Source: Cryptomeria japonica
Taxonomy: Eukaryota; Streptophyta; Pinopsida; Cupressales; Cupressaceae
Reading direction: 5' to 3'
DNA length: 64,000 bases
Assembly (NCBI RefSeq): GCF_030272615.1
Contig: NC_081410.1
Coordinates: 228,012,915 to 228,076,914 of the forward strand
A program made the position numbers and the translations under genes. This document shows, piece by piece, positions 1 to 12,401 of this stretch. How positions within the stretch are numbered: the stretch's first letter is position 1; each line of letters starts with the position of its first letter. The notes beneath the pieces are model-generated. The model did not search any database. It saw nothing but the letters and a program-made list of their open reading frames with translations, and was not told the DNA's origin.

Positions 1-1213
1 GAAAAGGGACTAATAGGAGTGTCACTTTCTAGTCCTTCTACTTCATCAGCACCATCAATGTCCAGGTCTCCACTTGTCACCCATGTAGATGCAACAATCC
101 AATTTGGCAGTGAGACTGATATCCCAAGCATATTATTGGTACCATATGTTGATAAGGAACCTACTGGATCAACTGATCCAATGAGAGCCCAACTTTTAGA
201 AAAGATCACTGAGTTGGAGAATAATTTGAAGGAGTTAGAGGATCAGTTTGCTTCCCAGCAAAGTGAAGTAGTTACCTCAGTACTAACTCACTTGAATGAG
301 AAGGTTGACAGTAAGTTGAATAGTGTTTATTCTTTATCTTTTAAATTGTTTAATGCTATTCAAAGTTTTGATAAAGATAAGGAAGTGGAAATCCCTTTGT
401 TTACAAAATGGTTGTAAAGGGGAAATGAGCTCATAATAATGTCTATGGCTTCCAAGTACCATGATCAGAGGCTACTTGCACTCCAACCGACCTATTTGTT
501 AGTAAAATCAATGCAAGAAGCCCAGATGCTACCTGAGAATATAGAGAGAAAGATAAGGGAGTTGATGAGGGATTTCAGTGAGATTAATGAAATATTTCTG
601 CTAGGCATTGTAAATCAAGAGGGGGTAATTAAACCATTACAGTTATGGAAAGAAGAGGAAGAAAGGATCATCAATACCCAAGTAGATTTAATCTATGATA
701 GATTGGATATTGACATTTTGGTGGATAGTATGGATAAAATTCTATGCACAAGGGCATTTTTTGAATCTTTTGATAAAAGAATTAAGGCAATTCCTGAGGA
801 TTGAGTAAGTAACACCAATCACTCTGGGGAACATGAATTGTTTAGTGGGAACATAAAGAACTAAGTTGTTGGATCGACGGAATAAACCCCTTAGATCATT
901 CCCCTTTCCAATTAACCCACCCATCCCCCCCTCCGGTTAAGTCCGTAACCTGAACGATATTGACGGTGAGGGTGGGTGGGAACTATAGTGGAGGTAGATG
1001 TCATTGTTATTATGGGGGGGGGAATATTATTGTTCTCTATGTGTGGGGTTGGAACTAGAATTCCCTACCCACCCATGGGCTGAAAGATAAGAAAATCAAG
1101 TAGCTGTTAAGTATATTCCATACAGGACAAAGGTTGATGAAGTCATGAGTTTCAAGTGGCCATCTAAGGAAGAGTACAACGAATGGGGAAAGATATATTT
1201 TAATGAAGAATAA
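1..1213 (+). pseudogene. Family N copy N0, C-terminal part of an unrecognised protein
   Basis: I do not recognise this protein. Codons run in one frame from before base 19 to 804, broken by one in-frame TAA at 415-417. The first part is Ser/Pro-rich, followed by a Leu/Glu-rich predicted coiled coil (about 190-300). The second part (439-804) is helical and charged. After a G-rich interruption (805-1080) the frame resumes near 1135 with a conserved C-terminal motif, FKWPSKEEYNEW, ending at TAA 1211-1213. Domain order and the terminal W-x-x-x-x-x-YNEW motif match the family-N copy at 15463-18836, whose end reads FAWLADDVYNEW. The N-terminal part lies outside the window. Divergence, the stop and the interruption mark it as a pseudogene. 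The assignment rests on my own within-window comparison. Confidence 0.6.
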
Positions 1214-2460
1214 AGGTTGCAAATTATCTGATGTAATAGTTTGGTTAATGGTTTTTGTCTTCTAGATGTGGTTGTCTACAGAATTTGAGCAACAACAAGG
1301 GTGGTGTAATGCATGAACAATGTCAAAAAGGCATTTGCAGATATTTTGGTGTTGGTCGTGGTTTTATTCTAATTGAATATTTTTGTAATAAAATGTAGTT
1401 ATATGTGATCATTTTAAGATGACAAGTGTCTCCTCTAGACTGAAGCTTGTTAGCTCCCTTGTTTTCTCTAAAATGGAATTCAGGGCTATGAGATGGGGTT
1501 CCAATTTTGGTCCCTTTAGTGTTCCAAAATTTTGGTTCCAGTAGCAAAGTCTAGGTGAAACGAGCAAATTGTAAAGTCATTTATAGAGCAAATAGAAAGA
1601 GTCTTGTGTCTAGTTTTTAGCAGGTTCTTGAAGGAGTTAAATGTAAATTGTGTTTTGACAAAGATAGCTGATTTATTCAATAGAAATATAATTCAAATCC
1701 ATTTCTCTTCATTGTATTATTTTGCATTATTTTGAATGAATAGAATCAAGGATTTTCTCATTCATTGCACTGTTGTGGTGTACGTATTTTATGTTCATGC
1801 TTTGGTCTAAGGAGTCAATTAAATGCTTGAGTAGAATTGTAGAGTGGTAGGGCTATTGTAGGGATTTTGATAAGTAGTTTGGGTTGGGGTTGCAGATGTG
1901 ATACATTGCAAGGCAATACTATCTTAGATCTATATGTTAAATAAAATTCTGTCAGAATTCATTTTATGTCATATGAACTCATGTACCCAATGGAGTAAGG
2001 CACTGATTGTAGCTTGTAACTGTCTTTAGTGTCAATTTTCTATTCAAAATTCACCAGCAACTTGCTATAATTGGTTGAATATCAAAATATATTTTATTTT
2101 CATGTATGTTGATATGTGCACATAATCATCTCATGCTCCAATTGGTTGAGGATCATTGAGGAATTTTCCATTCCTGAGCTTTCTCCCTTTTTGTTGAGCC
2201 TTTACATGAGATTAGCTACTTTGTTTTATGTATAATTTGTGAATATGGCACAATGATCATAAATTGGCTAAGGGATTACCCTCCCGGGTCTTGCAGAGCC
2301 CAAAGTGTAGAAGGATTTGCGGATCCTTGTCGTAGTTGGTGCAAGTCTGAAGGATATTGACAATTGGAAGTGGCTTTCCATAGTTATTTTGAGGAATCAA
2401 CTTGGTCTCTGCTTTGTAGTAGTGCAAACCCGTTTCTGGGCACCAACATAATGTTTACAT
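1214..2460 (+). other. 3' flank of family N copy N0
   Basis: Non-coding and AT-rich. It ends in a short block (about 2290-2370) that resembles the 3' end of the second family-N copy: both contain CAAAGTGTAGAAGG followed by a small hairpin and CTTGTC. The right-hand boundary is not resolved. Confidence 0.4.
2311..2328 (+). other. Conserved 3' hairpin of family N (copy N0)
   Basis: Six-base-pair stem AAGGAT / ATCCTT with a six-base loop, directly after AAAGTGTAG. The counterpart in copy N1 (19653-19670) keeps stem and loop lengths but has AAGGTT / AACCTT, a compensatory change at the fifth pair. Confidence 0.5.
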
Positions 2461-3811
<1,351 letters not shown>

Positions 3812-3903
3812 CATAAAATAAATCATATATATTAAAAAAATTCTAATATTTTACTTTTCATACTGAAATACCCATTTCTCTTTTTCTTTTAAAATAATTT
3901 TCC

Positions 3904-3904
<1 letters not shown>

Positions 3905-3948
<44 letters not shown>

Positions 3949-4234
3949 GTATGTATATATATGTATATATACATATCTATATGTATACATATGTATACAT
4001 ATATATATGTATATATACATATGTATACATATATTTGTATATATACATACATATATATATATATATGTATATATACAAATATATGTATACATATGTATAT
4101 ATATACATATATATACATAAATATACATACATATATATACATAAATATACATATATATATACATATACATACATATATACATATACATACATATATACAT
4201 ATACATATATATATGTGTGTGTGTGTGTGTGTGT
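3905..4234. repeat. Compound microsatellite (AC)n - (ATACAT/ATGTAT)n - (TG)n
   Basis: About 17 AC units, then roughly 275 bases of ATACAT/ATGTAT permutations on both strands, then about 10 TG units. Because AC on the left faces TG on the right, the block is an imperfect large inverted repeat. All reading frames in it are repeat artefacts. Confidence 0.95.
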
Positions 4235-5439
4235 AATAAATAATATTAAAATAAAATTAAAATAAAACTTTTTTTAAACCCCTTGATGCCACGAAGCCCC
4301 CATAGGAGAAGGCGATGGCTTGTGGGGCCACGACGTGGCTACCACAACCATGGCCCCCCCATGGTAGGTGGGGAAGCCACGACTCCCCATTACCATGGGG
4401 TCGTGGTGTTAACGACACCCTCCACCCCCCATCCCCCCCATTATTTATATATATATATTAAACAAAAACATAACACCAAATGTAAAAACCCAACAACATT
4501 TATAACAACGGATTTTTTTAACAGTAAGTTTTTTTTTTAACAGGGTTTTGTAACAAAATAGGTTATATAATTTCTTCTCCCAAATTTTTCTTTCCAACAC
4601 CCAATAATTTTCAAAACCACAACAAATTCCCAGGTTTTTCCCAAAAACAAGAAAATTTTGGTAGCATAACACCCCCATTTAAACAATGGAGAAATTAATT
4701 TTTTACAAACAATGGGGAGAGAAACCAATTCACAAATTAATTTTTTTCCCACACACAACACATCAACCTTAAAGAGTTGAATTCCAACTAAGGTTTTACA
4801 AAAATGAAAGATTTAAAACACCAACCTAGTAAGCTTTCCAAAAAGAGAAATTTGGAGATGAGCAAGCCTCTAACCAACAAATTTTCCAGCCAAAACCAAC
4901 ACACATAGGGTTCCAGAAAAAATTTCTCCAAAATGCAAGATGAAATAATTTGGAAGAATTTTCACATTATAAAGAATTTTTCTTTCTCACAACATTATCT
5001 TTTAGGTCATATTTATATCTTTTTAATGAAAACTTGAAAATTCAATTTCTTTTCCAAAACAATACCTTTGCATTTAAATTTTCTAATTTGAAATGAATTC
5101 ATCTTTTTTTTTAAAATGAAAAATCAATTTAAACATTAACATTACATAAAGGTAAAAATAACTTTATCTCTTTTTTTTTCTTTTAAAAAAAAAGCAAAAG
5201 AAAAATATAATATAAAATCATTAATTAAATCAACAATTAGATTTTTAACTAATCAAATAAAATAATTGATAAATCTATTTAACCATAAAATGCTCTTAAT
5301 CCTTTATTTCTAATTTAATTTAAAAAACACAATATCCATTAATCATTAATATCCATAGGGTATTAATAATTAATTACTCATTAAAAAAAATAAGAAGCAA
5401 ATAATTTAAATTCATGAATGCATAACACGCAAAGCAAAG
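4235..5439. other. AT-rich stretch with a GC-rich hairpin-prone block
   Basis: 4275-4440 is GC-rich and full of short inverted repeats (CCATGG, GCCACG/CGTGGC, runs of C). The remainder is A/T-rich with no convincing gene. It may be the distal part of the minus-strand LTR that starts at 6004, but the LTR's far end is not visible. Confidence 0.35.
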
Positions 5440-6004
5440 ACATGACCCGCATACCAACAAAGGGAAGGTTGATCGACGACTAACAATGCTCACTATCGAG
5501 AAAGGCTAAAGGTGAAATTTAGGCCTTAAGACTATCTCCTCCACTTCCATTGGATTATTTAGGTACGCTTAGACCCGTGGAATAAGGTGAAGTCAGTACC
5601 TTGTACCTGTAATTCCTGCATCACCAAACCACGCATACATATATATATTTAAACACAGTAGACACACTGACGAAGGAGAATCGTGACGTTCCCTATCTCA
5701 CCAAAGTGAGTGAAGGAAAATCATCTCCTTGCAACCCATACACTTTAACACATACATGATGACATATACATAACGCATGTCTTACATAAAGTAAATGTGT
5801 TAGTCCATGGTCAGTAATCCAATAAAATTAGCATCTAGCCATCAATAAAGAAATGATGCATAAACAACATTCATTGAATCTCAAATCAAAGCATAAAACA
5901 ACATAGCATAATATCTGAATAAAACATCACAACATAATGTATCCACTGAAAAGTCAACCATAGTCAAAATAAGTATCTAAAAAGTCTGATCGAGGGAGGG
6001 GTAC
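5440..6004 (-). repeat. Gypsy (chromovirus-type) LTR, minus orientation, partial
   Basis: Read on the minus strand from 6004 it starts TGTAGTACCCCTCCCT. It parallels the plus-strand LTR starting at 7669 (TGTAGTGCCCCTCCCT) and again further in: GACTTCACCTTATTCCACGG here against GACTTCACCTTGTTTCATTG at about 8187. It interrupts a LINE reverse-transcriptase fragment exactly at 6004/6005. The far end was not identified, so it could be a solo LTR or part of a larger insertion extending left. Confidence 0.6.
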
Positions 6005-6385
6005 TACAAGAAAACAACTTTTTTACTTCATCCAATGTAAAGGGTTTAAGGAGAAATAGATTATCCTCTTGTGAAATAGTAGGTGGTATAGCTCCCAACA
6101 AATCTTGTTCTTGTGGATTTTGTTGAACAACATTGGGAATGGGAGGGGCTAGCAGATTTTTGAAGAATTTAATCACTTCCTCTTGGATTTCCTTTTCATT
6201 TGCAAGTTGATTCCCTAAATTAGCATTGTGAATAGAAAAAATAGTTTGTGCAAGTCTCTTTGCTTTTGTTGAGGTGTGAAATTTTTTCCTATTGCAATCC
6301 CCTTCTTTCAGCCACTTTTGCCTCCAATATATCTCTTCTCTTTTGTTTAATTCTTCCCATTATGCTTGTAGTTGTTTGTCTTTAT
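6005..6385 (-). pseudogene. LINE (L1-type) reverse-transcriptase fragment
   Basis: The minus-strand translation contains the pre-RT signature of plant L1-type LINEs: WEELNKREEIYWRQKWLKEG followed by DCNRKKFH (family pattern: WL.EGD.NTKFFH). Further on come IQEEVIKFFKNLL and EDNLFLLKPFTLDEVKK, the conserved approach to the RT palm. The fragment stops where the LTR at 6004 begins, before the KAPGPDG motif. No catalytic RT residues are present. It is a truncated relic. Confidence 0.7.
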
Positions 6386-6639
6386 CATAAGTGTTTGAAA
6401 AGTGTTGATTACTGTAAATATTGAGTTATTAAAAGTTATATAACATTATGGATAATTAATTTCTAATATTTCTTAAAAAATATAATTAGAATCTATATGA
6501 AAAATCTCACAAATTAGTAGTCTACTTCATCTTCAGATTCTTAATGGTTTAACTGTTATAGGTTTTAGAAAGTGAAGATCTGATACAAAATGTTGATTTC
6601 AATGTCAAGTTTGGCTAAAAAGTGTAACCCAACATTATG

Positions 6640-7668
6640 GGATCACACTTTGCCGATTTCTTCTCGCTGGCATGATGCTATCATGATCACTGTTAATAGG
6701 TTGACCAAGGTGGCACACTTCTCTCCAATTCGATCCTCCTACACGACAACGACAATGGCTTGAGTTTTCATGGAGGATATCATGAGGTTGCATGGTATAC
6801 CTCATTGGATTATATCAGATCGAGATCTTGTGTTCACTTCCTCATTGTGGAACTCTCTTCAACTTGATTTAGGAGCTCAGTTTGACTTAAATTAAACATA
6901 TCATCTAGAGATATATGGGCAGACAGAGAGAGTTAATTAGGTTCTTGAGGATATGCTTTGGATGTATGTTATGGATTAGCAGTCACGATGGGAGGACTAT
7001 CATAGTTTGATTGGTATGTCTCCTTTTCAGACTTTGTATAGTTGACCTTGTGGAATGCCTTTGAGTTGGGATCATTTGGAGGATAGAGTCCTTTTGGGAC
7101 CAAAGATGCTACAAGAGATGGAGCAGCAGGTGATTCACATTCAGGAGCATTTAATGGCAGCACATGATAGGCAAAAGAAGTACACAGATGCTTATTGTGT
7201 GGATCAACACTTTTCAATGGGAGACAAGGTGTTTTTTACGGTTCATCCATGAAAGAGTCATATTCGATATGGAAAAGGCTCTAAGTTGGCACCCTGTTTT
7301 GTTGGACCATTTGAGCTTTTGAAGGGGATCAGTCCCATGGCTTATTGCCTTGCCTTTCTACCTAGCTTGTCCCGCATCCATGACGTGTTTCATGTTTCAG
7401 TTTTGAGACCATATTTTTTTGACGTGACCCATGTTTTGGATTGGAATGCCTTGTAGGTAGAGGACAGGCCCAACTTTCTTTGGAGCCTGTACGCATTTTG
7501 CAGCATTAGGGGCTAACCCTCAGGGGCCATGTTATAGAGTAGGCAAGGGTCCAATGGGACTCGAATGATGATTCTTCAACAACTTGGGAGGATGCAATGT
7601 TGATGAGAAAGCTCTTTCCCTATTTATTCTCAGGATTCCAAAGTAATCCTAGGCCATGGGGTGGAGGA
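6640..7668 (+). pseudogene. Ty3/gypsy chromovirus integrase C-terminus plus chromodomain relic
   Basis: Translation across frames gives integrase core text (WDHTLPISSRWHDAIMITV, LTKVAHF, HGIPHWIISDRDLVFTS), then GDKVFF and LAPCFVGPFELL. Next comes the 3' integrase tail HDVFHVSVLRPYF and a chromodomain-like stretch (VQWDSNDDSSTTWEDAM, LFPYLF). Several in-frame stops and frameshifts are present, including internal deletions within the core. GAG/PR/RT are missing upstream. A purine tract GGGGTGGAGGA (7658-7668) precedes the LTR start at 7669 and fits a polypurine tract. Family assignment is firm; the element is dead. Confidence 0.8.
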
Positions 7669-8890
7669 TGTAGTGCCCCTCCCTGACTCATGTTTCTTTT
7701 TATGCGTCGATACACTTTATAGACTTTGTTTAGACTCTAGTATGATGCTCATGATGGATTCTTATGGTATTACTTATGTTCCATATGCTACACATGGTTT
7801 GATGTTAGACATTTCTTACTAACAATTGATACATTATGGTTTCATATGAATGATGACATACTCTATTATGATGGCTGGACATATGTTTGGATATTATGTG
7901 CACTCATTATACGCACATGGTGGTTTATATGCTTATGATGATATCATGCTATGCGCTAACCTTACTTCATGATTATATTTGGTATAATGAGGTTATTGAT
8001 GATGTTGTGTTTATCATGATTATATTCCTACTATGGTTGCGAAAGGGATGATGTTGCACCACTCATTTATGAGCAAGGTGTGATGTCGCAATTCTCTTTC
8101 ACTTGTTTGACTATTTATGATATATGCAATATATATTTTGTTGTATAGACATTGGTGTTGTGCAGGTATGCAGGTACTAGACATTGACTTCACCTTGTTT
8201 CATTGGTCTGAGTATGTCTCTAATCCCAATGGCGAGTTGATCGGAGATGACATGAGGTCTTACCACACTTTAGGCTTAGTTGGTACCTTGTTAGTTCTTG
8301 AGCCTTGGCTAGAGTTGCCTTGTGGGTGTTATGCGGTATTTTATTTAACTCTATGTTGGGTTATTTTGTGGAGTTGCAGGTATTAATTAATTAATTAATT
8401 TATATAGTTTATTGGTGTTAATTATCATATTGGTTGGTATCAATATAAATATTAAAATATAATTAAATATTTGGAAATTATAATAAATTAATATTTATTT
8501 TGTGGCATTATCTTTAGTTGAGGTTTAATGCTATTGGTGCATTTGATTTGATTGATTTATTGGTTATTTAATTTTTTTGGTTTATTTGGTATTTGATTTA
8601 TTAGTTTATTTTATTGTTTAATCCTTTTATTTATTTGTTTATTATTTATTTGCTTACCCTTCCCTCCTATTGGGTGAATTGGGAGAACAATATTATTTAA
8701 TAATATTTTATCTCAATTTTGGGAATGGTTGGTAAAAATTATTATTATTTTCATTATTTTTGGTTTGGCTATGATAAGGTATGATTTTTGGATTATTTTA
8801 AATATGGAGATTGATTATTGTCGAGGAGTTCTTTTGTTAGAAAAATTATTGAAGTTTTAGAATTTGATTTTGGTTGGATTTTTCTGTGAA
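7669..8890 (+). repeat. 3' LTR of the chromovirus relic
   Basis: Starts TGTAGTGCCCC immediately after a purine tract and the chromodomain relic. Similar to the inverted LTR at 5440-6004. Contains AT-rich U3-like DNA and TTAATTAATTAATTTATA at about 8385. The 3' end (a CA followed by a target duplication) is not resolved, so the end coordinate is approximate. Confidence 0.55.
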
Positions 8891-9990
8891 TAGTGGAGGC
8901 ACTATTGTATTTGACTACGAATTCCGATGAATGTTTGGTGACATATCAACAAAATATTGTCGACTTACCGACGAAACCTTGGCTTAAATTTCGTCGTTGT
9001 AACAACCAATACTTATACATCGAAACCATGACCCTGAATCGTCGATCAACGCCAAGGAAAATGTTTGTGGTGTTCATCATAAAATTGACCCAAGTTACGT
9101 CGCTTGCGTGACGTAATTACGTTGACCAATTTCATCCATCTATGGATGAAAAAGACCATAGAACGTTACAAAACACCCATTTAAAATCGTAGAAAAAACA
9201 CCAAACTGTCATCCATTTTCTGAGGAGGTGGAGCAAACCTTCGTTGTCATTACGACGAAAACAACGTCGCATGTACAACAACCTCATTGCAAAATTTTGT
9301 GGTTCGTCGAGCTATCCTTTTGATGATCGGTATAGCTATGCCAAAAAGGTCATCTCTGAGGAAGTTTGTTTATTAGTATAACATATGTCGATATCTATGT
9401 TCGTCGAAACCCTTCAGTTTTTTTAAAAAAAATTATTCGTTGAAAAAATATTTTGGACTCAATGGAAGCATATCAGGATAATTTACCGATGGTTAGTTTT
9501 CGCCTTGACAAGATTTATCGAGGTAGCTTTGTCAATGGCCAGCTGATCGGAATAGTTTCTATTGTCGATTTAAAGTTTTTGTCCTATTTTGATAGTATAA
9601 ATATGGTCGATGAGTCTTGATCGGTATAGCTATACCGATAGTGTTCCAAGGTGCATTTTTTGGAATAAGTCTACATTGTCGATTTATGCATTTTGTGCAA
9701 TTCTGATAGTGTTGGGGATTTCGATGGGATTGTATTTCAAGATACCAATGCCAATAGAGGAGGATTGACAATATGTCATCAAAATTACTTATACCGTCAT
9801 TTTAGCAGGTTTTTGTTATGTCGATAGTGTTGATGATTCTGATGAGAGGTCATTTGGCTTGGAGGATCTATTCGGGGTAACCTATGTCGATGGAGTCTAT
9901 CACCGTGGAGATTGAGTTTCGGGATGCTTATTCCGATACGATTTGAGATGGAAGTTTGAGCGACTATTGACCTGTTTGGACTGCTGATCT
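8890..9990. repeat. Degenerate array of inverted-repeat-cored units
   Basis: Recurring short motifs include CGACGAAA facing TTTCGTCG (8969-8976 and 8989-8996) and ATCGGTATAGCT with partners. A perfect 20-base palindrome lies at 9620-9639. Part of the array repeats with a period of about 113 bases: TTGTCGATTTAAAG near 9563 and TTGTCGATTTATGC near 9676. On the minus strand it resembles the array upstream of family-N copy N3 (48216-49200). No coding capacity recognised. Confidence 0.5.
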
Positions 9991-9999
9991 GTATGGATA

Positions 10000-10460
10000 C
10001 AATTGGATCAGTGTGCGGAGTGCACCATGATTGTTTGATGACCAAAATAAACCGCCTGAGACCAGAGAGAACTGATTTGAACATAATTTATACATGTGAT
10101 CAAATTGGGAACAAGGTTGGATAATTTGTACATTTGCTAGTAGATTGGACATAGAGTTGAAACGATATTGGACATGTATGATCATGTTCTTGTAGAAATG
10201 TAGTAAGAAGTTGAGTATCTGCTGACTTGATGCTCTGTATACTATTGAACAAAGAATCATATGAGTTTGATCTAAATTTGTATGTAATCTTATTGTTGCT
10301 ATAATACAAGTGATCTCTCTTTGGTGTGGTGGGTTTTTTCCCGTGATGAGTTTTCCCATGTAAAATCTGGTGTTCTCTATGTGTGCCATGATTGTTTAAT
10401 TTACTACTATATGCCTATGAATGTGTATTGTTCTGAAAACAAATTATGCACTCTCCCATT
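10000..10460 (+). repeat. LTR-like 3' portion (copia style)
   Basis: Contains GGGTTTTTTCCCGTGATGAG followed by TTTTCCCATGTAAAATCTGG and TGTTCTCTATGTGTG. A comparable TTTTCC-ACGTA-AATCTTGGTGT block occurs at 44650-44690 in another LTR of this window. This is typical of plant copia R-U5. No internal region, primer site or boundaries identified. Confidence 0.4.
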
Positions 10461-10477
10461 AGAGTGGTCCTCTTTAC

Positions 10478-10552
10478 CTGATGGGGCCACGTCATGTTCT
10501 TGATCTTGTCTAGCCTGATCATGCTCAACATGTTGATCACGCTCTATATTCT
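10478..10552 (-). repeat. 75-nt exon unit, outlying copy
   Basis: Same 75-nt unit as at 11339-11739, with acceptor TTTAG on its 5' side and donor GTAAAGA on its 3' side (minus strand). Separated from the cluster by about 790 bases of unassigned DNA. Confidence 0.6.
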
Positions 10553-10559
10553 CTAAAGT

Positions 10560-11320
10560 TGAAACATGAAAGGTTACATTAAGGAATGGGTTGTCAACAT
10601 AAGGCTACAGGAAAACATTAAAGTCATTTACATGAGCTGAAGGAAAATATACAACAACTATTCAATACATTAATGCATGATCATCAGGAACATATTGAAA
10701 AGGACAGACACCATAATGAGGATCATCATGTACAACAGAGATATCACATTAGAAAAAAACTTCATGATGCAATGCTATAAGGAAAGGTATAGAGTAAAAA
10801 AGAGTTTCTTAAAGATAAGTATATTTTCACATGATGGAAGCTATAGGAAACATCATTAATTTGTAGTAATAGGACAAGACACTGGTGCAGTAAGCTAGTC
10901 ATTGAGTACATCAGCTATAGAGAGGAAAAAAGGAGAAAATGGAATTGGAAAGAAATTAACTTAATCATTCTTGCTTCTACAGAAAGTTATTGTTTAAATA
11001 GTCATATAAAGAGGAATGACAAAGATTCATTAGTTGTTTTATGTATACATTAAATGCAAGAGCACATAGAAACATAGTAATGTTTGAAGTTACAGAAGTA
11101 AACATATTATCAAAAATATGATCGTTAAAAATATCAATTTATAAATCATTATTCACCCCTTTAGTTGTTCTGCCCTTTGCTCGTGATCTTAATGTATGCC
11201 TAGTTGTGTACTCACGACGTGGAGGCCGCTGCAAGGGAGCTTTGCTGCAATAACATAGAAATGTTAAATTGATATGTTTTATTATAATTATTACAAGTAT
11301 TTCATTAATTAAGAGGATAT
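10560..11320. other. Unassigned stretch between exon repeats
   Basis: AT-rich. A short plus-strand frame around 10673-10780 is His/Asp/Gln-rich, reminiscent in composition of the minus-strand exon repeats, but I cannot show homology. No RNA gene or element end is seen. Confidence 0.3.
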
Positions 11321-11338
11321 TAGAGTGGTTCTTTTTAA

Positions 11339-11739
11339 CTAATGGGGCCACAACATGTTCATGATCTTGTCTTATAGCCTCATGTTCAACATGTTGAACA
11401 CCCTATAAATCCTCTAGGGTTGAAACACGAAAGGTTACATTAATTAATACACCAATTGTAATTAAATAAGTTTAAAAGAACATTAGAGTGGTCTTGTTTA
11501 CCTGATGGGGCCACATCATGTTTCTGATCTTGTCTAGCTTGATCGTGCTCAACATGTTGATCATGCTCTACATGCTCTAAAGTTGAAACATGAAAGGTTA
11601 CATTAATTAATACACCAATTGCAATTAAATATGTTTAAAAGAACATTAGAGTGGTCCTCTTTACCTGATGAGACCGCATCATGTTCCTGATCTTGTCTAG
11701 CTTGATCATGCTCAACATGTTGATCACACACTACATGCT
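11339..11739 (-). repeat. Three tandem 75-nt exons with 88-nt introns (163-bp period)
   Basis: Exon copies at 11339-11413, 11502-11576 and 11665-11739 are spaced exactly 163 bases. On the minus strand each follows TTTCAACTTTAG-type acceptors and precedes GTAAAGA or GTAAACA (the 11339 copy has a degraded donor). The unit has 25 codons and symmetric phase, so each copy would add a His/Asp/Gln-rich segment containing QHVEHDQARQDQ in frame. Adjacent intron DNA is duplicated as well. Confidence 0.7.
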
Positions 11740-12401
11740 CTAGAGTGGAAACAAAAAAGGTTGCATTAATTAATACACCAATTGAAATTAAAGATGTTTA
11801 ATTGTATTAATCCATACTGTGTTTTGTATAGCACATGAATACATCTAGTATCGGGATGCACACCATGACCTTGATCTGCAGGTTGTGCTCCACCCTCACC
11901 AGGCTACATTCCAATGTCATGTGCAGTATTATCATTGCTTGCCTGTTTAAAACAAATAGGAACATAATTACTTTATGGTGGAAATTAATATTGAATAGAT
12001 TGCACAAGTATTCAATTTTAAATAAACTTCATTGAGTTTATTTACCTGTGTGTTGGATGCAGTGGAAGCTTGTGTTTTCCCAGTCAAGAGTCTTAGGCGT
12101 TCAACCACGACTCCATAGCCTTGCTGGAAGGCAATCTTCAAGTCCTCTTCTATGGGCACTATGTTGAATTCCTGCATTTTTGCATAAGATCATGAGTTTT
12201 GCTTCTATGGTGTGATAAAACCAAAATTGTTTGTAATTTATTTTTTGGATGCAATATTTCATTTATTGATACTTACAATTCGTGCGACTAATTTCATATA
12301 ACCACCAGAGCCAAATTTGCGTTGCTCGTGTTTTTCTAGTCTTGCCTTTGTTGCCTTTGATGTGTCAGGAAACATATGAAAAGTTTGAAATATGTTAGAT
12401 T

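Larger units (their letters stand above)
10461..12354 (-). pseudogene. Gene G, 3' part: transposase-like exons and tandem 75-nt exons
   Basis: Continuation of gene G after the 14-kb element A. On the minus strand, exon 12277-12354 encodes ATKARLEKHEQRKFGSGGYM... and ends at donor GTAAGT. The preceding exon across element A ends in a Lys-rich stretch, and together they resemble the Ptta/En/Spm plant transposase family (Pfam Transposase_24). Exon 12046-12171 (126 nt) starts after ATGCAG and encodes EFNIVPIEEDLKIAFQQGYG..., ending ACACAG before GTAAAT. Exon about 11820-11946 is His/Gln/Gly-rich and has one in-frame TAG. Four copies of a 75-nt exon follow. Splice signals are read by eye. Insertions, stops and a weakened donor make it a pseudogene here. 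Confidence 0.55.

Noticed and set aside
805-1080. G-rich run in copy N0 as a regulatory G-quadruplex element
   Set aside because: The runs are few and irregular, and the segment is best read as an insertion or intron remnant in a pseudogene.
10677-10859. Short plus-strand frame and nearby His/Asp-rich text
   Set aside because: Composition resembles the minus-strand exon repeats, but no alignment or splice context supports a gene.
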